Assembly (NCBI GenBank): GCA_937925095.1 | Contig: CALEXX010000062.1 | Coordinates: 3,989-67,988 of the forward strand | DNA length: 64,000 bases | From: an uncultured Leptotrichia sp. | Lineage (GTDB): Bacteria; Fusobacteriota; Fusobacteriia; Fusobacteriales; Leptotrichiaceae | Direction: 5' to 3' | Part shown: piece after piece, positions 9,891-18,870 of the stretch | Layout: each line of letters opens with the position of its first letter | Position numbering within the stretch: the stretch's first letter is position 1 | Notes under the pieces: model-generated | The model's database searches: none | Told to the model about the DNA's origin: nothing | Seen by the model: the letters and a program-made list of their open reading frames with translations, nothing else | Made by a program: the position numbers and the translations under genes

Positions 9891-9964
9891 TTTTTTCACC
9901 TTCTGAATTTTGTAATTTCAATTTTTTAAACTAAAGAACCTAACGATTCCCAAATCAATAACTG

Positions 9965-10310
9965 AACTGTCTCAAAAAACTTTAATTTAGTATGAAACTG
10001 CCTCAAAAAATTTTGAAGTATGGGTTGTCTCAAAAGGAAAATTTTTAAAAAATATGGAAACTATATTTTTGAATTATTTAAAATTTTACAATGTAAAACA
10101 GAAAATGAATTTAGAAAAAGTCAACTGTCTGAGCCGAAAGGCGAGTTTTGACTTTTTCTTAATGAATGACTGTTTTATATGAGTAAAATTTTAGTAAATG
10201 AAAAAATATAGTTTTATATATTATATTTACAGTTTTCTATTTTGAGATAAACCCTTTATTTATTTTTTGAAACAGTCTCTATTACTTTTCTTATTTTTTG
10301 AGACAGTATC
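9965..10310. mobile_element. Nested MITE-like element (copy B) between alr and secF
   Basis: A non-coding hairpin element with three concentric pairs of inverted ends of the type CTGTCTCAAAAAA: 9965-9980 with 10294-10309, 9995-10010 with 10263-10278, and 10022-10037 with 10240-10253. The core (about 10060-10220) is itself a long imperfect palindrome with 45-base arms meeting near GTCAA/TTGAC, with a small apical GCC-GAAA-GGC hairpin. No ORF or transposase lies inside. It fills most of the 427-bp gap between alr and secF. Confidence 0.75.
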
Positions 10311-10317
10311 AATTATG

Positions 10318-11295
10318 CTACACTAATACTTTTTCCTCTGCATCATAACCATTTACAGTTTTCCCTGATTTTTTCTTTTCATCATTTTTACTATTTTTCT
10401 TTTTAACTTTTCTGAATTTTCTCATCAGATAAACTAATGGACTTGCTAAAAATATCGAAGAATATGTTCCAAAAATCATTCCAATGAACAAAGTCATATT
10501 AAATGTTCTCAAGGATTCTCCTCCAAATATCAGCAATATTACAACTGAGAATAATGTTGTAATTGATGTATATAGTGATCTCATACAAACCTGGTTTACA
10601 CTCATCTCTATAATTTCTTCAAAAGTTTTCTTATTATGTTTTTCTTTTTCATTTCTCTTGTCATTTTCCCTTATTCTGTCAAATATTACAATTGTGTCGT
10701 TTATTGAATAACCTAGTATAGTCAGTATTGCCGCTATGAAAGGAGTATCAACTTCATATCTCAGTAAAGCAATAAGCCCAATACATATTAATACATCATG
10801 TAATAATGCAATTATTCCTGCTATTGCATAGACAAACTCAAATCTTACTGTTACATAAATGACAATAAGTATACTTCCGATTACTAAAGCCCAGACGGCA
10901 TTTCTTGTAAGCTCTTTCCCGATTGTTGCTCCTACAGTATCATACCTTATAATTTCATATTTTCCCGTTTTTTCTGTTAATTTACCTAACAGATTGTTTT
11001 TCTGTGCTTCAGAAAGCTGCCCTGTTCTAAGAATCATTGTATTATCATCACTTGAAATCTGTACTTTTTTTGCTCCAAGTTCCGGTATATCCTTTGTTAA
11101 TTCATTTAATGATTTATTTATCACATCTTTATTTACAGGTTTTTCATATTTTACCTGTAATAAATCTCCACCTTTAAAATCAATTCCAAGATTCAATCCT
11201 ATTGTAAGGAAGAATATCAGTGACAGAGTTACCATCAAAGCTGAAAATCCTATGTAAAATTTTCTATAACGTATCACTTTCAAATTTAGCATCAT
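10318..11295 (-). CDS. secF: Protein translocase subunit SecF
   Basis: RND-fold membrane partner of SecD that uses the proton gradient to help SecYEG/SecA export proteins. One N-terminal transmembrane segment is followed by a periplasmic P1-like domain containing LNLGIDFKGGDLLQV, then five more segments including YSINDTIVIFDRIREN, a SecF hallmark. Its start overlaps the last 32 bases of secD and has GGGGAGGGA just upstream, so the two are translationally coupled. The C-terminal tail is basic and hydrophilic. Confidence 0.96.
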   Translation of the reverse strand: MMLNLKVIRYRKFYIGFSALMVTLSLIFFLTIGLNLGIDFKGGDLLQVKYEKPVNKDVINKSLNELTKDIPELGAKKVQISSDDNTMILRTGQLSEAQKNNLLGKLTEKTGKYEIIRYDTVGATIGKELTRNAVWALVIGSILIVIYVTVRFEFVYAIAGIIALLHDVLICIGLIALLRYEVDTPFIAAILTILGYSINDTIVIFDRIRENDKRNEKEKHNKKTFEEIIEMSVNQVCMRSLYTSITTLFSVVILLIFGGESLRTFNMTLFIGMIFGTYSSIFLASPLVYLMRKFRKVKKKNSKNDEKKKSGKTVNGYDAEEKVLV

Positions 11296-12493
11296 TTATC
11301 CCTCCCCAAAATAGTTTTTCTTTTTTAATATGAAAAGTGCTTATTACAAAACGCATAAATAATTTTGTTATAAATATTGCTGTAAGCATTGTTATCATTA
11401 CCCCTAAAGATAATGTCACTGCAAATCCCCTTACAGGACCTGTTCCAAATGAGAACAGAACGGCAGCTATTAATAATGTAGTAAGGTTTCCGTCAATTAT
11501 TGCAGGAAGCCCATTTTCAAATCCTTTTTCCACTGAATCATCAATGCTGTATCCTTTACTCATTTCTTCCTTAATTCTTTCAAACGTAATAACATTCGCA
11601 TCAACAGCCATTCCTAATGTCAGTATGAATCCTGCTATTCCAGGCAATGTCAAAGTAGATCTTACAAGGCTTAATGATGCCAATACTAAAAATCCATATA
11701 TTACAAGTACAACATCTGCAATAAGTCCAGGAATTTTATATATTGCAAACATGAATAATGATATTGCTATCATTGCCAGAATCCCTGCAAACTGTGTCTG
11801 CTTTATAGATTCAACCCCAAGAGTTGCTCCTACTGTTCTAACTTCAAGTATTTTTATGCTTACAGGTAATGCCCCTGATTTCAGAAGATTTGTAATTTTC
11901 TGTGCATCTTCACGGCTATTTGTAGTAATCTGACCTGTTCCTCTAGATATTTCAGAGTTTATTACCGGTGCAGACTGTTCCTTACCGTCAAGCATTATTG
12001 CAAGAGGTTTTCCTATATTTTCCCTTGTAATTTTTGCAAAAATTTCTGCCCCTTTACCATCAAGTGTAAAGTCAACTGCAGGACGTCCAAATTCTCCCTG
12101 AGAAAGTACTGCTGTTTTTATAGCTGAACCTCCAAGTAAAGTAGGCCCGTATGTTCCGTCCTGATTTTTTATCTTGAATTCAAGTTTTGCCGTTGTTCCT
12201 ATAAGTTCTACAGCCTTCTGTGAATCCTTTATTCCGGCAAGTTCCACTATTAATCTGTCATTTCCACTTATCTGAATTACAGGTTCTGTTACTCCAAGAC
12301 CATCTACCCTTCTTTCGATTATATCCCTCACTTTGTCCATTGTGTCTGATTCTATTTTCCCTTGTGCCTGAAGCACTACTGATGTTCCACCTCTTAAGTC
12401 CAGCCCTAACTTTATTTTATTAAAATAAAGTATTACAGCAGGAACTATGAGTATGACTAAAAGCCATAAGTACTGTGTCTTTTTGTTCTTCAT
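11264..12493 (-). CDS. secD: Protein translocase subunit SecD
   Basis: Export accessory subunit, 409 residues. The first transmembrane helix is followed by LGLDLRGGTSVVLQA, the large periplasmic P1 head (about residues 35-230) and five transmembrane segments with GMAVDANVITFERIKEE, whose Asp takes part in proton movement. It is shorter than proteobacterial SecD, as is usual outside that phylum. Overlaps secF downstream and follows ruvX. Confidence 0.96.
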   Translation of the reverse strand: MKNKKTQYLWLLVILIVPAVILYFNKIKLGLDLRGGTSVVLQAQGKIESDTMDKVRDIIERRVDGLGVTEPVIQISGNDRLIVELAGIKDSQKAVELIGTTAKLEFKIKNQDGTYGPTLLGGSAIKTAVLSQGEFGRPAVDFTLDGKGAEIFAKITRENIGKPLAIMLDGKEQSAPVINSEISRGTGQITTNSREDAQKITNLLKSGALPVSIKILEVRTVGATLGVESIKQTQFAGILAMIAISLFMFAIYKIPGLIADVVLVIYGFLVLASLSLVRSTLTLPGIAGFILTLGMAVDANVITFERIKEEMSKGYSIDDSVEKGFENGLPAIIDGNLTTLLIAAVLFSFGTGPVRGFAVTLSLGVMITMLTAIFITKLFMRFVISTFHIKKEKLFWGGINDAKFESDTL

Positions 12494-12542
12494 TCTCTTC
12501 CTTTCCCAAATTTATATTTGTTTTATATAATAATTTATTAAA

Positions 12543-12959
12543 TTATTTCAATGTATCAAGATATTTCTGAAGTATTATTGAAGCTGCAACCATATCCACT
12601 ACTTTTCTTCTTTCCTTACCATTTTTTTTCGAATAGTTTTTAAGATAATGCTCAGCTTCTGTTGTTGTATATCTTTCATCTACAGTAATTACTTCAATTC
12701 TTTCTATTTTTTCCTTCATTTCAGAAATGAATTTTTCCACCTTTTCAGCTTGGATATTTTTAGTTCCATCCAGACTTTTTGGCAATCCTACTACAATTTT
12801 CCTTGTCCCCTCATCAGAAAGTATTTCCTTTATTCTTTCCATAGGGTCTGTAACATTCCTGTCAATTACTTCAAGGGCAGTCGCAAGAATTCCTAAGGGA
12901 TCGCATTTAGCAACCCCTATTCTAACATCTCCGACATCAAGCCCTATAAATTTTTTCAT
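12543..12959 (-). CDS. ruvX: RuvX/YqgF family nuclease (pre-16S rRNA processing)
   Basis: An RNase H-fold protein of 138 residues. The N-terminal GLDVGDVRIGVA holds the first catalytic Asp, IVVGLPKSLDG the glycine loop, and the TVDERYTTTEAE and KVVDMVAASIILQ segments the remaining acidic residues. YqgF/RuvX proteins are implicated in 5' maturation of 16S rRNA and were earlier called putative Holliday-junction resolvases. It follows alaS by 40 bases, a common neighbour in many bacteria. Confidence 0.92.
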   Translation of the reverse strand: MKKFIGLDVGDVRIGVAKCDPLGILATALEVIDRNVTDPMERIKEILSDEGTRKIVVGLPKSLDGTKNIQAEKVEKFISEMKEKIERIEVITVDERYTTTEAEHYLKNYSKKNGKERRKVVDMVAASIILQKYLDTLK

Positions 12960-12999
12960 TATAAATATCCTCTCATTTTCCTCTAATGATATAAATAAA

Positions 13000-15612
13000 T
13001 TAAGATAACTGTGAAGTTATGTATTCAAAGGCTTTTTCAACTGCCTGCTCTACAGCATTTCCGTCTTTTCCACCTGCCTGAGCAAAATCAGGTCTTCCTC
13101 CACCGTTTCCGCCTGTAACCTGTGCGGCAACTTTTACAATATCTCCTGCTTTTACTTTAGAAACAAGGTCTTTAGTCACTCCGGCTACAAATATGGCTTT
13201 TTCATTATTTGAACCAAGTACGATTATTCCACTTTGAAGTTTTTCTTTTCCTCTGTCCACTATTTCCTTAAGTTCATCTATGCTCTTATCTTTAAATGAA
13301 ACCTTTAATACTTTGATTCTGTTGACAGTATCAATATTTTCAAACAGTTCATTTATTTCATATTTTACAAGTTTTGTCTGCAGCTGCTCATATGACTTAA
13401 TAATAGCCTTTGCATCTGAAATATATTTTTCTACAATATCCACTACATTTTTTTCATCAGTTTTAAGCATACCTGCTATTCTGTCCAGTTTTCCTTCCAG
13501 CTTATTTACATAATCTAAGCTTTTATGTCCTGTAGTTGCAGTTATTCTACGTGTTCCTGAAGCTATTCCACTTTCTGATTCAATATTGAAAAGTCCAATT
13601 TCTCCAGTTGATTTTACGTGTGCTCCTCCACATAGCTCTATTGAAAACTCAGGAATTTCAACTACCCTTACAACATCTCCATATTTATCTGAGAACAGAG
13701 CCATTGCTCCTCTGTCTTTCGCATCCTGAATATTTTCATAACCTATTTTCACTGGAATATTTGCAAGAATTATATTATTTGCTTCTTTTTCAATTTCTTC
13801 CAGTATTTCCTTTGAAATAGGCTCATAATGTGAAAAGTCAAATCTCAATCTTTCATTGTCAACAAGCGATCCTGACTGTTCTACATGTGTACCCAGTTTT
13901 TCCCTCAGAACTTTATGTAATATATGTGTTGCAGTGTGGTTTCTCTGAATATCTTTTCTTCTTAAAACATCTATTTCCAGTTTCACTTCTCTTCCAACTT
14001 CAGGTACAATGCCTTTTTCCACTTCGACCTGATGGACAAATACATCTTTTTTCTTTGCCACTCCAACTACTTTTCCAATAAATTCTCCTGATGTTACTGT
14101 TCCTGTATCTGAAACCTGTCCTCCAGACTCAGCATAAAATGGAGTTCTGTCAAATATCATTTCATATCCGCTAATTCCATCACTTTTTGAAACATATAGG
14201 ACTTTTCCTGTATCTTCAAATTTTTCATAACCTACAAACTCTGTCTTGCCATGTTTTTCAAAGAATTCATCTATAAATTCATCCTTTATCATATCGGAAA
14301 TTGTAGTTCTGCTATCTTTTGATCTCTGAACCTGCCCAGCAAGTTTTTTTTCAAACTCTTCTTCTGATACTTCCATTCCCTGTGTTTCAACAATCAGTTT
14401 TGTCAATTCAAACGGGAATCCAAACGTATCATACAATTTAAATGAAATATCTGATGAAAGTTCCTTTTTATTCTCATCTTTAAGTTTAACAATTTCACTT
14501 TCAAGCAGTTCTGTTCCATTTTTCAATGTATTTGAGAATCTTTCTTCTTCTATTTTTACTACTTTTTCTATGTATTCTGCCTTTTCAACAAGTTCAGGAT
14601 AGCCTTTCTTCATTGTTTCCACAACATATGAAACCAGCTTGTGAAGGAATATATCTTCCTTTTCGAAAACCTTTCCTTTAGCCGCACTTCCTGCACCAAA
14701 GGCTCTTCTTATTATTTTTCTCAGTATATATCCTCTTCCTTCATTTGAAGGCAGAACTCCGTCACTTATAAGGAATACTGAAGCTCTTATATGATCTGCT
14801 ATTATCTTTACCGTTTCATCAAAATCTTCTTTTTTTATTTCAAGTATTTTTTCAATTCCCTGTATTATTGGCATAAACAAATCTGTTTCAAAATTTGTCT
14901 TCTTATTTTGAATAACTGAAGCTATTCTTTCAATTCCTGCTCCTGTATCTATATTTTTTTCAGGAAGTGGTACAAGCGTACCGTCTTCAAGCCTATTCCA
15001 TTCTGTAAATACAAGGTTCCATATTTCAAGGAATCTGTCCCCTTCATCTCCAGGTTTTGAGTTTATTTCCTCATTATTTTTACCCATATTCTGAGTGTCA
15101 TAGTATATTTCACTACATGGACCGCATGATCCGACAGGCCCTGCCGCCCACCAGTTATCATCTTCACCAAGTCTCACAAGTCTTTCCTTAGGTACTCCTA
15201 TTTCTTCATTCCATATTCTGTACGCTTCATCATCTGTTTCAAAAACAGAAACCCATAGTCTTTCTTTGTCCAGTTTAAGTACTTCTGTTATATATTCCCA
15301 CGACCATTCTATCGCTTCTTTTTTAAAGTAATCTCCAAATGAGAAATTTCCAAGCATTTCAAAAAATGTATGGTGTCTAGGTGTTCTCCCTACATTTTCA
15401 AGATCATTTGTTCTTATACACTTCTGATAAGTTGTAATTCTCTTAAAAGGTGCTTCCTTTTCTCCCAGAAAAAACGGTTTAAAAGGAACCATTCCTGCAA
15501 CTGTAAGCAATAAACTTTTATCATCAGGTATAAGTGATGCACTTTCAAAATGTTTATGTTCTTTAGATTTAAAGAAATCTACAAAACTTTTTCTTAATTC
15601 ATTTCCTGTCAT
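13000..15612 (-). CDS. alaS: Alanyl-tRNA synthetase
   Basis: Class II synthetase charging tRNA-Ala, 870 residues. The catalytic domain starts with the ELRKSFVDFFKSKEH region and contains GSCGPCSEIYYD and ILRKIIRRA. The editing domain carries the zinc ligands in HTATHILH and CGGAH, and the C-terminal DHHA1 domain ends with GGNGGGRPDFAQAGG. GAGAGG precedes the ATG. No T-box leader is evident in the 99 bases upstream. Confidence 0.97.
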   Translation of the reverse strand: MTGNELRKSFVDFFKSKEHKHFESASLIPDDKSLLLTVAGMVPFKPFFLGEKEAPFKRITTYQKCIRTNDLENVGRTPRHHTFFEMLGNFSFGDYFKKEAIEWSWEYITEVLKLDKERLWVSVFETDDEAYRIWNEEIGVPKERLVRLGEDDNWWAAGPVGSCGPCSEIYYDTQNMGKNNEEINSKPGDEGDRFLEIWNLVFTEWNRLEDGTLVPLPEKNIDTGAGIERIASVIQNKKTNFETDLFMPIIQGIEKILEIKKEDFDETVKIIADHIRASVFLISDGVLPSNEGRGYILRKIIRRAFGAGSAAKGKVFEKEDIFLHKLVSYVVETMKKGYPELVEKAEYIEKVVKIEEERFSNTLKNGTELLESEIVKLKDENKKELSSDISFKLYDTFGFPFELTKLIVETQGMEVSEEEFEKKLAGQVQRSKDSRTTISDMIKDEFIDEFFEKHGKTEFVGYEKFEDTGKVLYVSKSDGISGYEMIFDRTPFYAESGGQVSDTGTVTSGEFIGKVVGVAKKKDVFVHQVEVEKGIVPEVGREVKLEIDVLRRKDIQRNHTATHILHKVLREKLGTHVEQSGSLVDNERLRFDFSHYEPISKEILEEIEKEANNIILANIPVKIGYENIQDAKDRGAMALFSDKYGDVVRVVEIPEFSIELCGGAHVKSTGEIGLFNIESESGIASGTRRITATTGHKSLDYVNKLEGKLDRIAGMLKTDEKNVVDIVEKYISDAKAIIKSYEQLQTKLVKYEINELFENIDTVNRIKVLKVSFKDKSIDELKEIVDRGKEKLQSGIIVLGSNNEKAIFVAGVTKDLVSKVKAGDIVKVAAQVTGGNGGGRPDFAQAGGKDGNAVEQAVEKAFEYITSQLS

Positions 15613-15711
15613 TTCATTTCCTCTCTTTTAATTATAATTTTCTATAATTTATTTTATTATTTTAAAATCATCATTTTCAACTAATATTATTTCTTTATTA
15701 TTAGTCAATTT

Positions 15712-16446
15712 CTAGTCCAGTTTAAAGTTATCCCCTAAATAAACCCTTCTTGCAGTTTCGTTATTTGCAATTTCCTGGCCTGTACCTGCAATCAGTATAG
15801 TGCCTTCAGCCATAATGTAGGCTCTTTCAGTTATTCTCAAGGTTTCCCTTACGTTATGGTCTGTTATGAGAATTCCAAGACCTCTTTCCTTTAACTGCAT
15901 GATTATATTCTGAATATCCTCAACTGCAATAGGATCGACCCCTGCAAAAGGCTCATCCAGAAGGATAAAATCAGGATTAGTGGAAATCGTTCTGGCAATT
16001 TCCACCCTTCTTCTTTCCCCTCCTGAAAGGGCATATCCTAAACTTTTTGCCACATGGGAAAGTTTAAATTCTTCTATAAGATTATTCATTGTTTCTATTC
16101 TTTCCTTTTTAGGAATTCCACGCATTTCCAAAACTGAAACTATGTTTTCTTCAACAGTAAGATTTCTGAATACAGATGCCTCCTGAGGAAGATATCCCAG
16201 ACCCAGTCTTGCCCTTTTATACATCGGAAAATTCGTAATATCTTCTCCATTGTATAGTACTCTTCCGTTGTTTGGCTTTACAATTCCGGTTATCATGTAA
16301 AATGTCGTTGTTTTTCCTGCACCGTTTGGTCCAAGAAGTCCTACAACTTCACCTTTTTCCATGCTTAAGCTGACACTTTTAACAACTTCCCTGTTTTTAT
16401 ATATTTTCTTCAAACTGTCAGCCTCTATATTAATTTTTCTACTCAT
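15712..16446 (-). CDS. lptB: LPS export ABC transporter ATP-binding protein LptB
   Basis: Cytosolic ATPase that powers LptB2FG. Walker A GPNGAGKTT is near residue 37, the Q-loop lies in YLPQEASVFRNLTVEENI, the signature is LSGGERRRVEIA, Walker B is FILLDEPFAGVDP and the H-loop is ITDHNVRET. These sequences match LptB closely. It lies directly downstream of the LptC/LptA-like gene, whereas lptF and lptG sit about 8 kb further on in another operon. Confidence 0.95.
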   Translation of the reverse strand: MSRKINIEADSLKKIYKNREVVKSVSLSMEKGEVVGLLGPNGAGKTTTFYMITGIVKPNNGRVLYNGEDITNFPMYKRARLGLGYLPQEASVFRNLTVEENIVSVLEMRGIPKKERIETMNNLIEEFKLSHVAKSLGYALSGGERRRVEIARTISTNPDFILLDEPFAGVDPIAVEDIQNIIMQLKERGLGILITDHNVRETLRITERAYIMAEGTILIAGTGQEIANNETARRVYLGDNFKLD

Positions 16447-16494
16447 TGTAATATAACAGCTCCTAATTATTTATTTTTAATTTCCCACAGCTAA

Positions 16495-18870
16495 TTAATA
16501 CTGTTTTTTGTATTCTGTACCCTTATAATTCAGGATAGCAGTCAATCCTTTTGTTCCAGTTGCATTTTGTACCCTGTTTCCACCTGACATCCATACTATC
16601 GGCACGTCAATTGTTCCTTTTCCTATATCCACCCTTACAGAAGAAGGAAGATTTTTACCTGTTTCAGGGACATAAATATTTCTAGCAGCCCTTTCCAGCA
16701 TTTCCCTAGTTGTTTCCACTGGAATAGTCACATTGAAACTTTTCTCCCTGGAATCATTTCCTGCTTTAGCTACAGCCTTCAACACAACTGACTTATTATC
16801 TCCACCTAAAAACTGTTTATTTATTTTTCCAGTTACCGCCAGGAATGACGGATTTGAAGTTGTCCATCTTACTGTAACAGGAACTCCATTTGATGCAGTC
16901 ATTGTCTTAGGAAGATGTATTTTGCCATTGTTATTTACTTCGTTCTGTGAAACAGAAAGCTTATTTATAACTTCTTCTACAGCCGCTACATTTTTAGGGT
17001 CTGATTTTCCTTGAGGCGAACTATTATTTCCATCTGGTACATGATACTGCATTTTTATATTTCCGCTATTTTCAAGCACTTTTCTATCAATATCATACAT
17101 TGCATTATTAGAAGAAATCTTTGTTTTTCCCTGATAAGTAATAACTTTACCATTCAGGTTTATCTTTTTTTCCTTCATGTAAACTGTTGCTTTATCTGCA
17201 CTTGTATTCAAATTTGCAAATTGTGGCAGCTTACTTACAATTTTTACATTTTTCTCAGCATGCCCTTCTTCTTTATTCAAATCCAGATAAAGAAAATTCG
17301 AAGTCATTTGTGTATCATTTCTGAAGTCAAGTTTAACTCCGTCTCTTGCAAGAACCAGATTTTTTCCGGTATCAATTTCATTATATTGGGAAGTCAGGTT
17401 TACTTCCTTGTATCTCATGTGCACATTTTCCTTAATTTCACTTCTTGTAACACTCATATCTTTATTATTGTGAGAAATGAAATATATTTTTGCAGTATTT
17501 CCTCTAAAGTGAACAGCTTCAGATTCAACAAGCTTTGTAGGATTCGTTGCAAAATTCTTTACATTTCCTCTTATTTTACCATTTACATTTCCATCAAATC
17601 TGAATTCCTTCTTTTCAAAACTTCCTTCTCCGGTATCAGATGTTATTTTATCCCCCTGTACACTTGTCATAACCATTTTATTTGAAAATATATTTTTAGC
17701 TATGGTATTCATATGACCATTATCTCCTGCAACTGTGAAGTTCTGCTTTGTTACTGCAAACTTACTGTTAAAAGTTGCATCTCCTGTTTTAAACAGATAC
17801 ACGAGGCTTGTACCTTCCATATGATAATCTTCATAATTCATTGTATAAAATTCATTTGTAGTCAATGTTTCGTTTGCCAAATCATAAACACCGCTTCTAA
17901 ATGTACCTGTAGTTGATCTTGGAAGATAATTGAACCTACCATTTCCATCAGCATTTACAATTTTTTTAACTTCATCATAAAATACATGATTTGCAGAAAC
18001 TTTAAGATCTTTTCCTGAATAATTTACATTTCCTGTTGCATCAACCTGTTTCTGCTTTACAAAGTACTTTGCACTATTTCCTGTAATTGTTGCGTTCTTA
18101 CCTACATAATGTACATTCCCATCAGCATGTATTTCTTCAGATTGCATATAATATGTTGCCTTATCTGCACTTATGTTACTTTCAGCGTCATTATACTTTA
18201 CATTTCCTTCGGCATTTATTACTTCAGGCTGCATATAATACGTAGCTTTATTTGCTGTAATAGTTACCTTTTCATCTTTGTAGCTTACATTTCCTTCACC
18301 TGTGGCAACTTTATTCACATCATTATAGGTTACCTTATTTGATTTAAGTTCCCTTTTCTTTTCAGTTTCCTTGTAAATTACATTTCCTGTTGCAGTCAGC
18401 TCCTGAAATGCCGTTGTTGTTTCCAGCTTATCAGATTCCATTTCAGTTTTATCGACATTATTTAGTATCTTTGTCCTTGTTTCAGAGATTATTTTATCTC
18501 CTTCTTTTTTGTAATCCACCTTTTCAGTATACAAATTCCATTTATTATCCTTTGTACTTCCTACAACTTTTCCAGTTAATGTTATATCTGAAGTTTCAGT
18601 GTTTATTTCCCCTTCTTTTCCAGATATTAGCATTTCCTTCTTGGTCAGATCAACAATAACATTTTTAAATTTTATTATTTTATCGCCATCGGAACCTATC
18701 TGTTCATCTGCGTAAATAATCGCATCATCCTTCAGTTTGTACACTACTTTTTTTGCCTTCATCTCTTTTTTCATCTGATCTGCAGGCGAATCTATTTTCT
18801 TAAAAAATACAGCATAAAGAAAATATATCAGGACAGCCAGCAGACCTCCATAGGCTATTTTTTTCCACAT
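16495..18870 (-). CDS. Giant LptC/LptA (OstA)-like LPS transport protein with C-terminal Ig-like domains
   Basis: A 791-residue protein with one N-terminal membrane anchor (about residues 5-23), an LptC-like juxtamembrane part, then an extended run of OstA/LptA-type beta repeats. Around residues 160-300 a unit of about 30 residues recurs, with consensus ADKATYYMQxExIxAxGNV; more OstA-like strands follow to about 630. The last 150 residues look like two atrophied bacterial Ig-like domains (HLPKTM, VRWTTSNPSFLAVTG, IPIV-like VPIVWMSGG). LptC is normally about 190 residues, so this may bridge the periplasm alone, replacing a separate LptA. It overlaps mutS by one base (TAATG) and precedes lptB. 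Confidence 0.8.
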   Translation of the reverse strand: MWKKIAYGGLLAVLIYFLYAVFFKKIDSPADQMKKEMKAKKVVYKLKDDAIIYADEQIGSDGDKIIKFKNVIVDLTKKEMLISGKEGEINTETSDITLTGKVVGSTKDNKWNLYTEKVDYKKEGDKIISETRTKILNNVDKTEMESDKLETTTAFQELTATGNVIYKETEKKRELKSNKVTYNDVNKVATGEGNVSYKDEKVTITANKATYYMQPEVINAEGNVKYNDAESNISADKATYYMQSEEIHADGNVHYVGKNATITGNSAKYFVKQKQVDATGNVNYSGKDLKVSANHVFYDEVKKIVNADGNGRFNYLPRSTTGTFRSGVYDLANETLTTNEFYTMNYEDYHMEGTSLVYLFKTGDATFNSKFAVTKQNFTVAGDNGHMNTIAKNIFSNKMVMTSVQGDKITSDTGEGSFEKKEFRFDGNVNGKIRGNVKNFATNPTKLVESEAVHFRGNTAKIYFISHNNKDMSVTRSEIKENVHMRYKEVNLTSQYNEIDTGKNLVLARDGVKLDFRNDTQMTSNFLYLDLNKEEGHAEKNVKIVSKLPQFANLNTSADKATVYMKEKKINLNGKVITYQGKTKISSNNAMYDIDRKVLENSGNIKMQYHVPDGNNSSPQGKSDPKNVAAVEEVINKLSVSQNEVNNNGKIHLPKTMTASNGVPVTVRWTTSNPSFLAVTGKINKQFLGGDNKSVVLKAVAKAGNDSREKSFNVTIPVETTREMLERAARNIYVPETGKNLPSSVRVDIGKGTIDVPIVWMSGGNRVQNATGTKGLTAILNYKGTEYKKQY

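Noticed and set aside
11337..11933. Plus-strand open frame of 198 codons opposite secD
   Set aside because: Antisense to SecD, whose motifs are complete. Low-stop antisense frames are common opposite AT-rich genes.
15613..15711. Possible T-box leader of alaS
   Set aside because: No T-box sequence, specifier stem or antiterminator is seen in these 99 bases. The same was looked for, and not seen, upstream of ilvD and leuC.
17011..17685. Plus-strand open frame of 224 codons opposite the LptC/LptA-like gene
   Set aside because: It lies wholly antisense to a well-supported gene, its translation is rich in Cys, Phe, Ile and Tyr with no family likeness, and it has no ribosome-binding site. It arises from the repeat-rich composition of the opposite strand.
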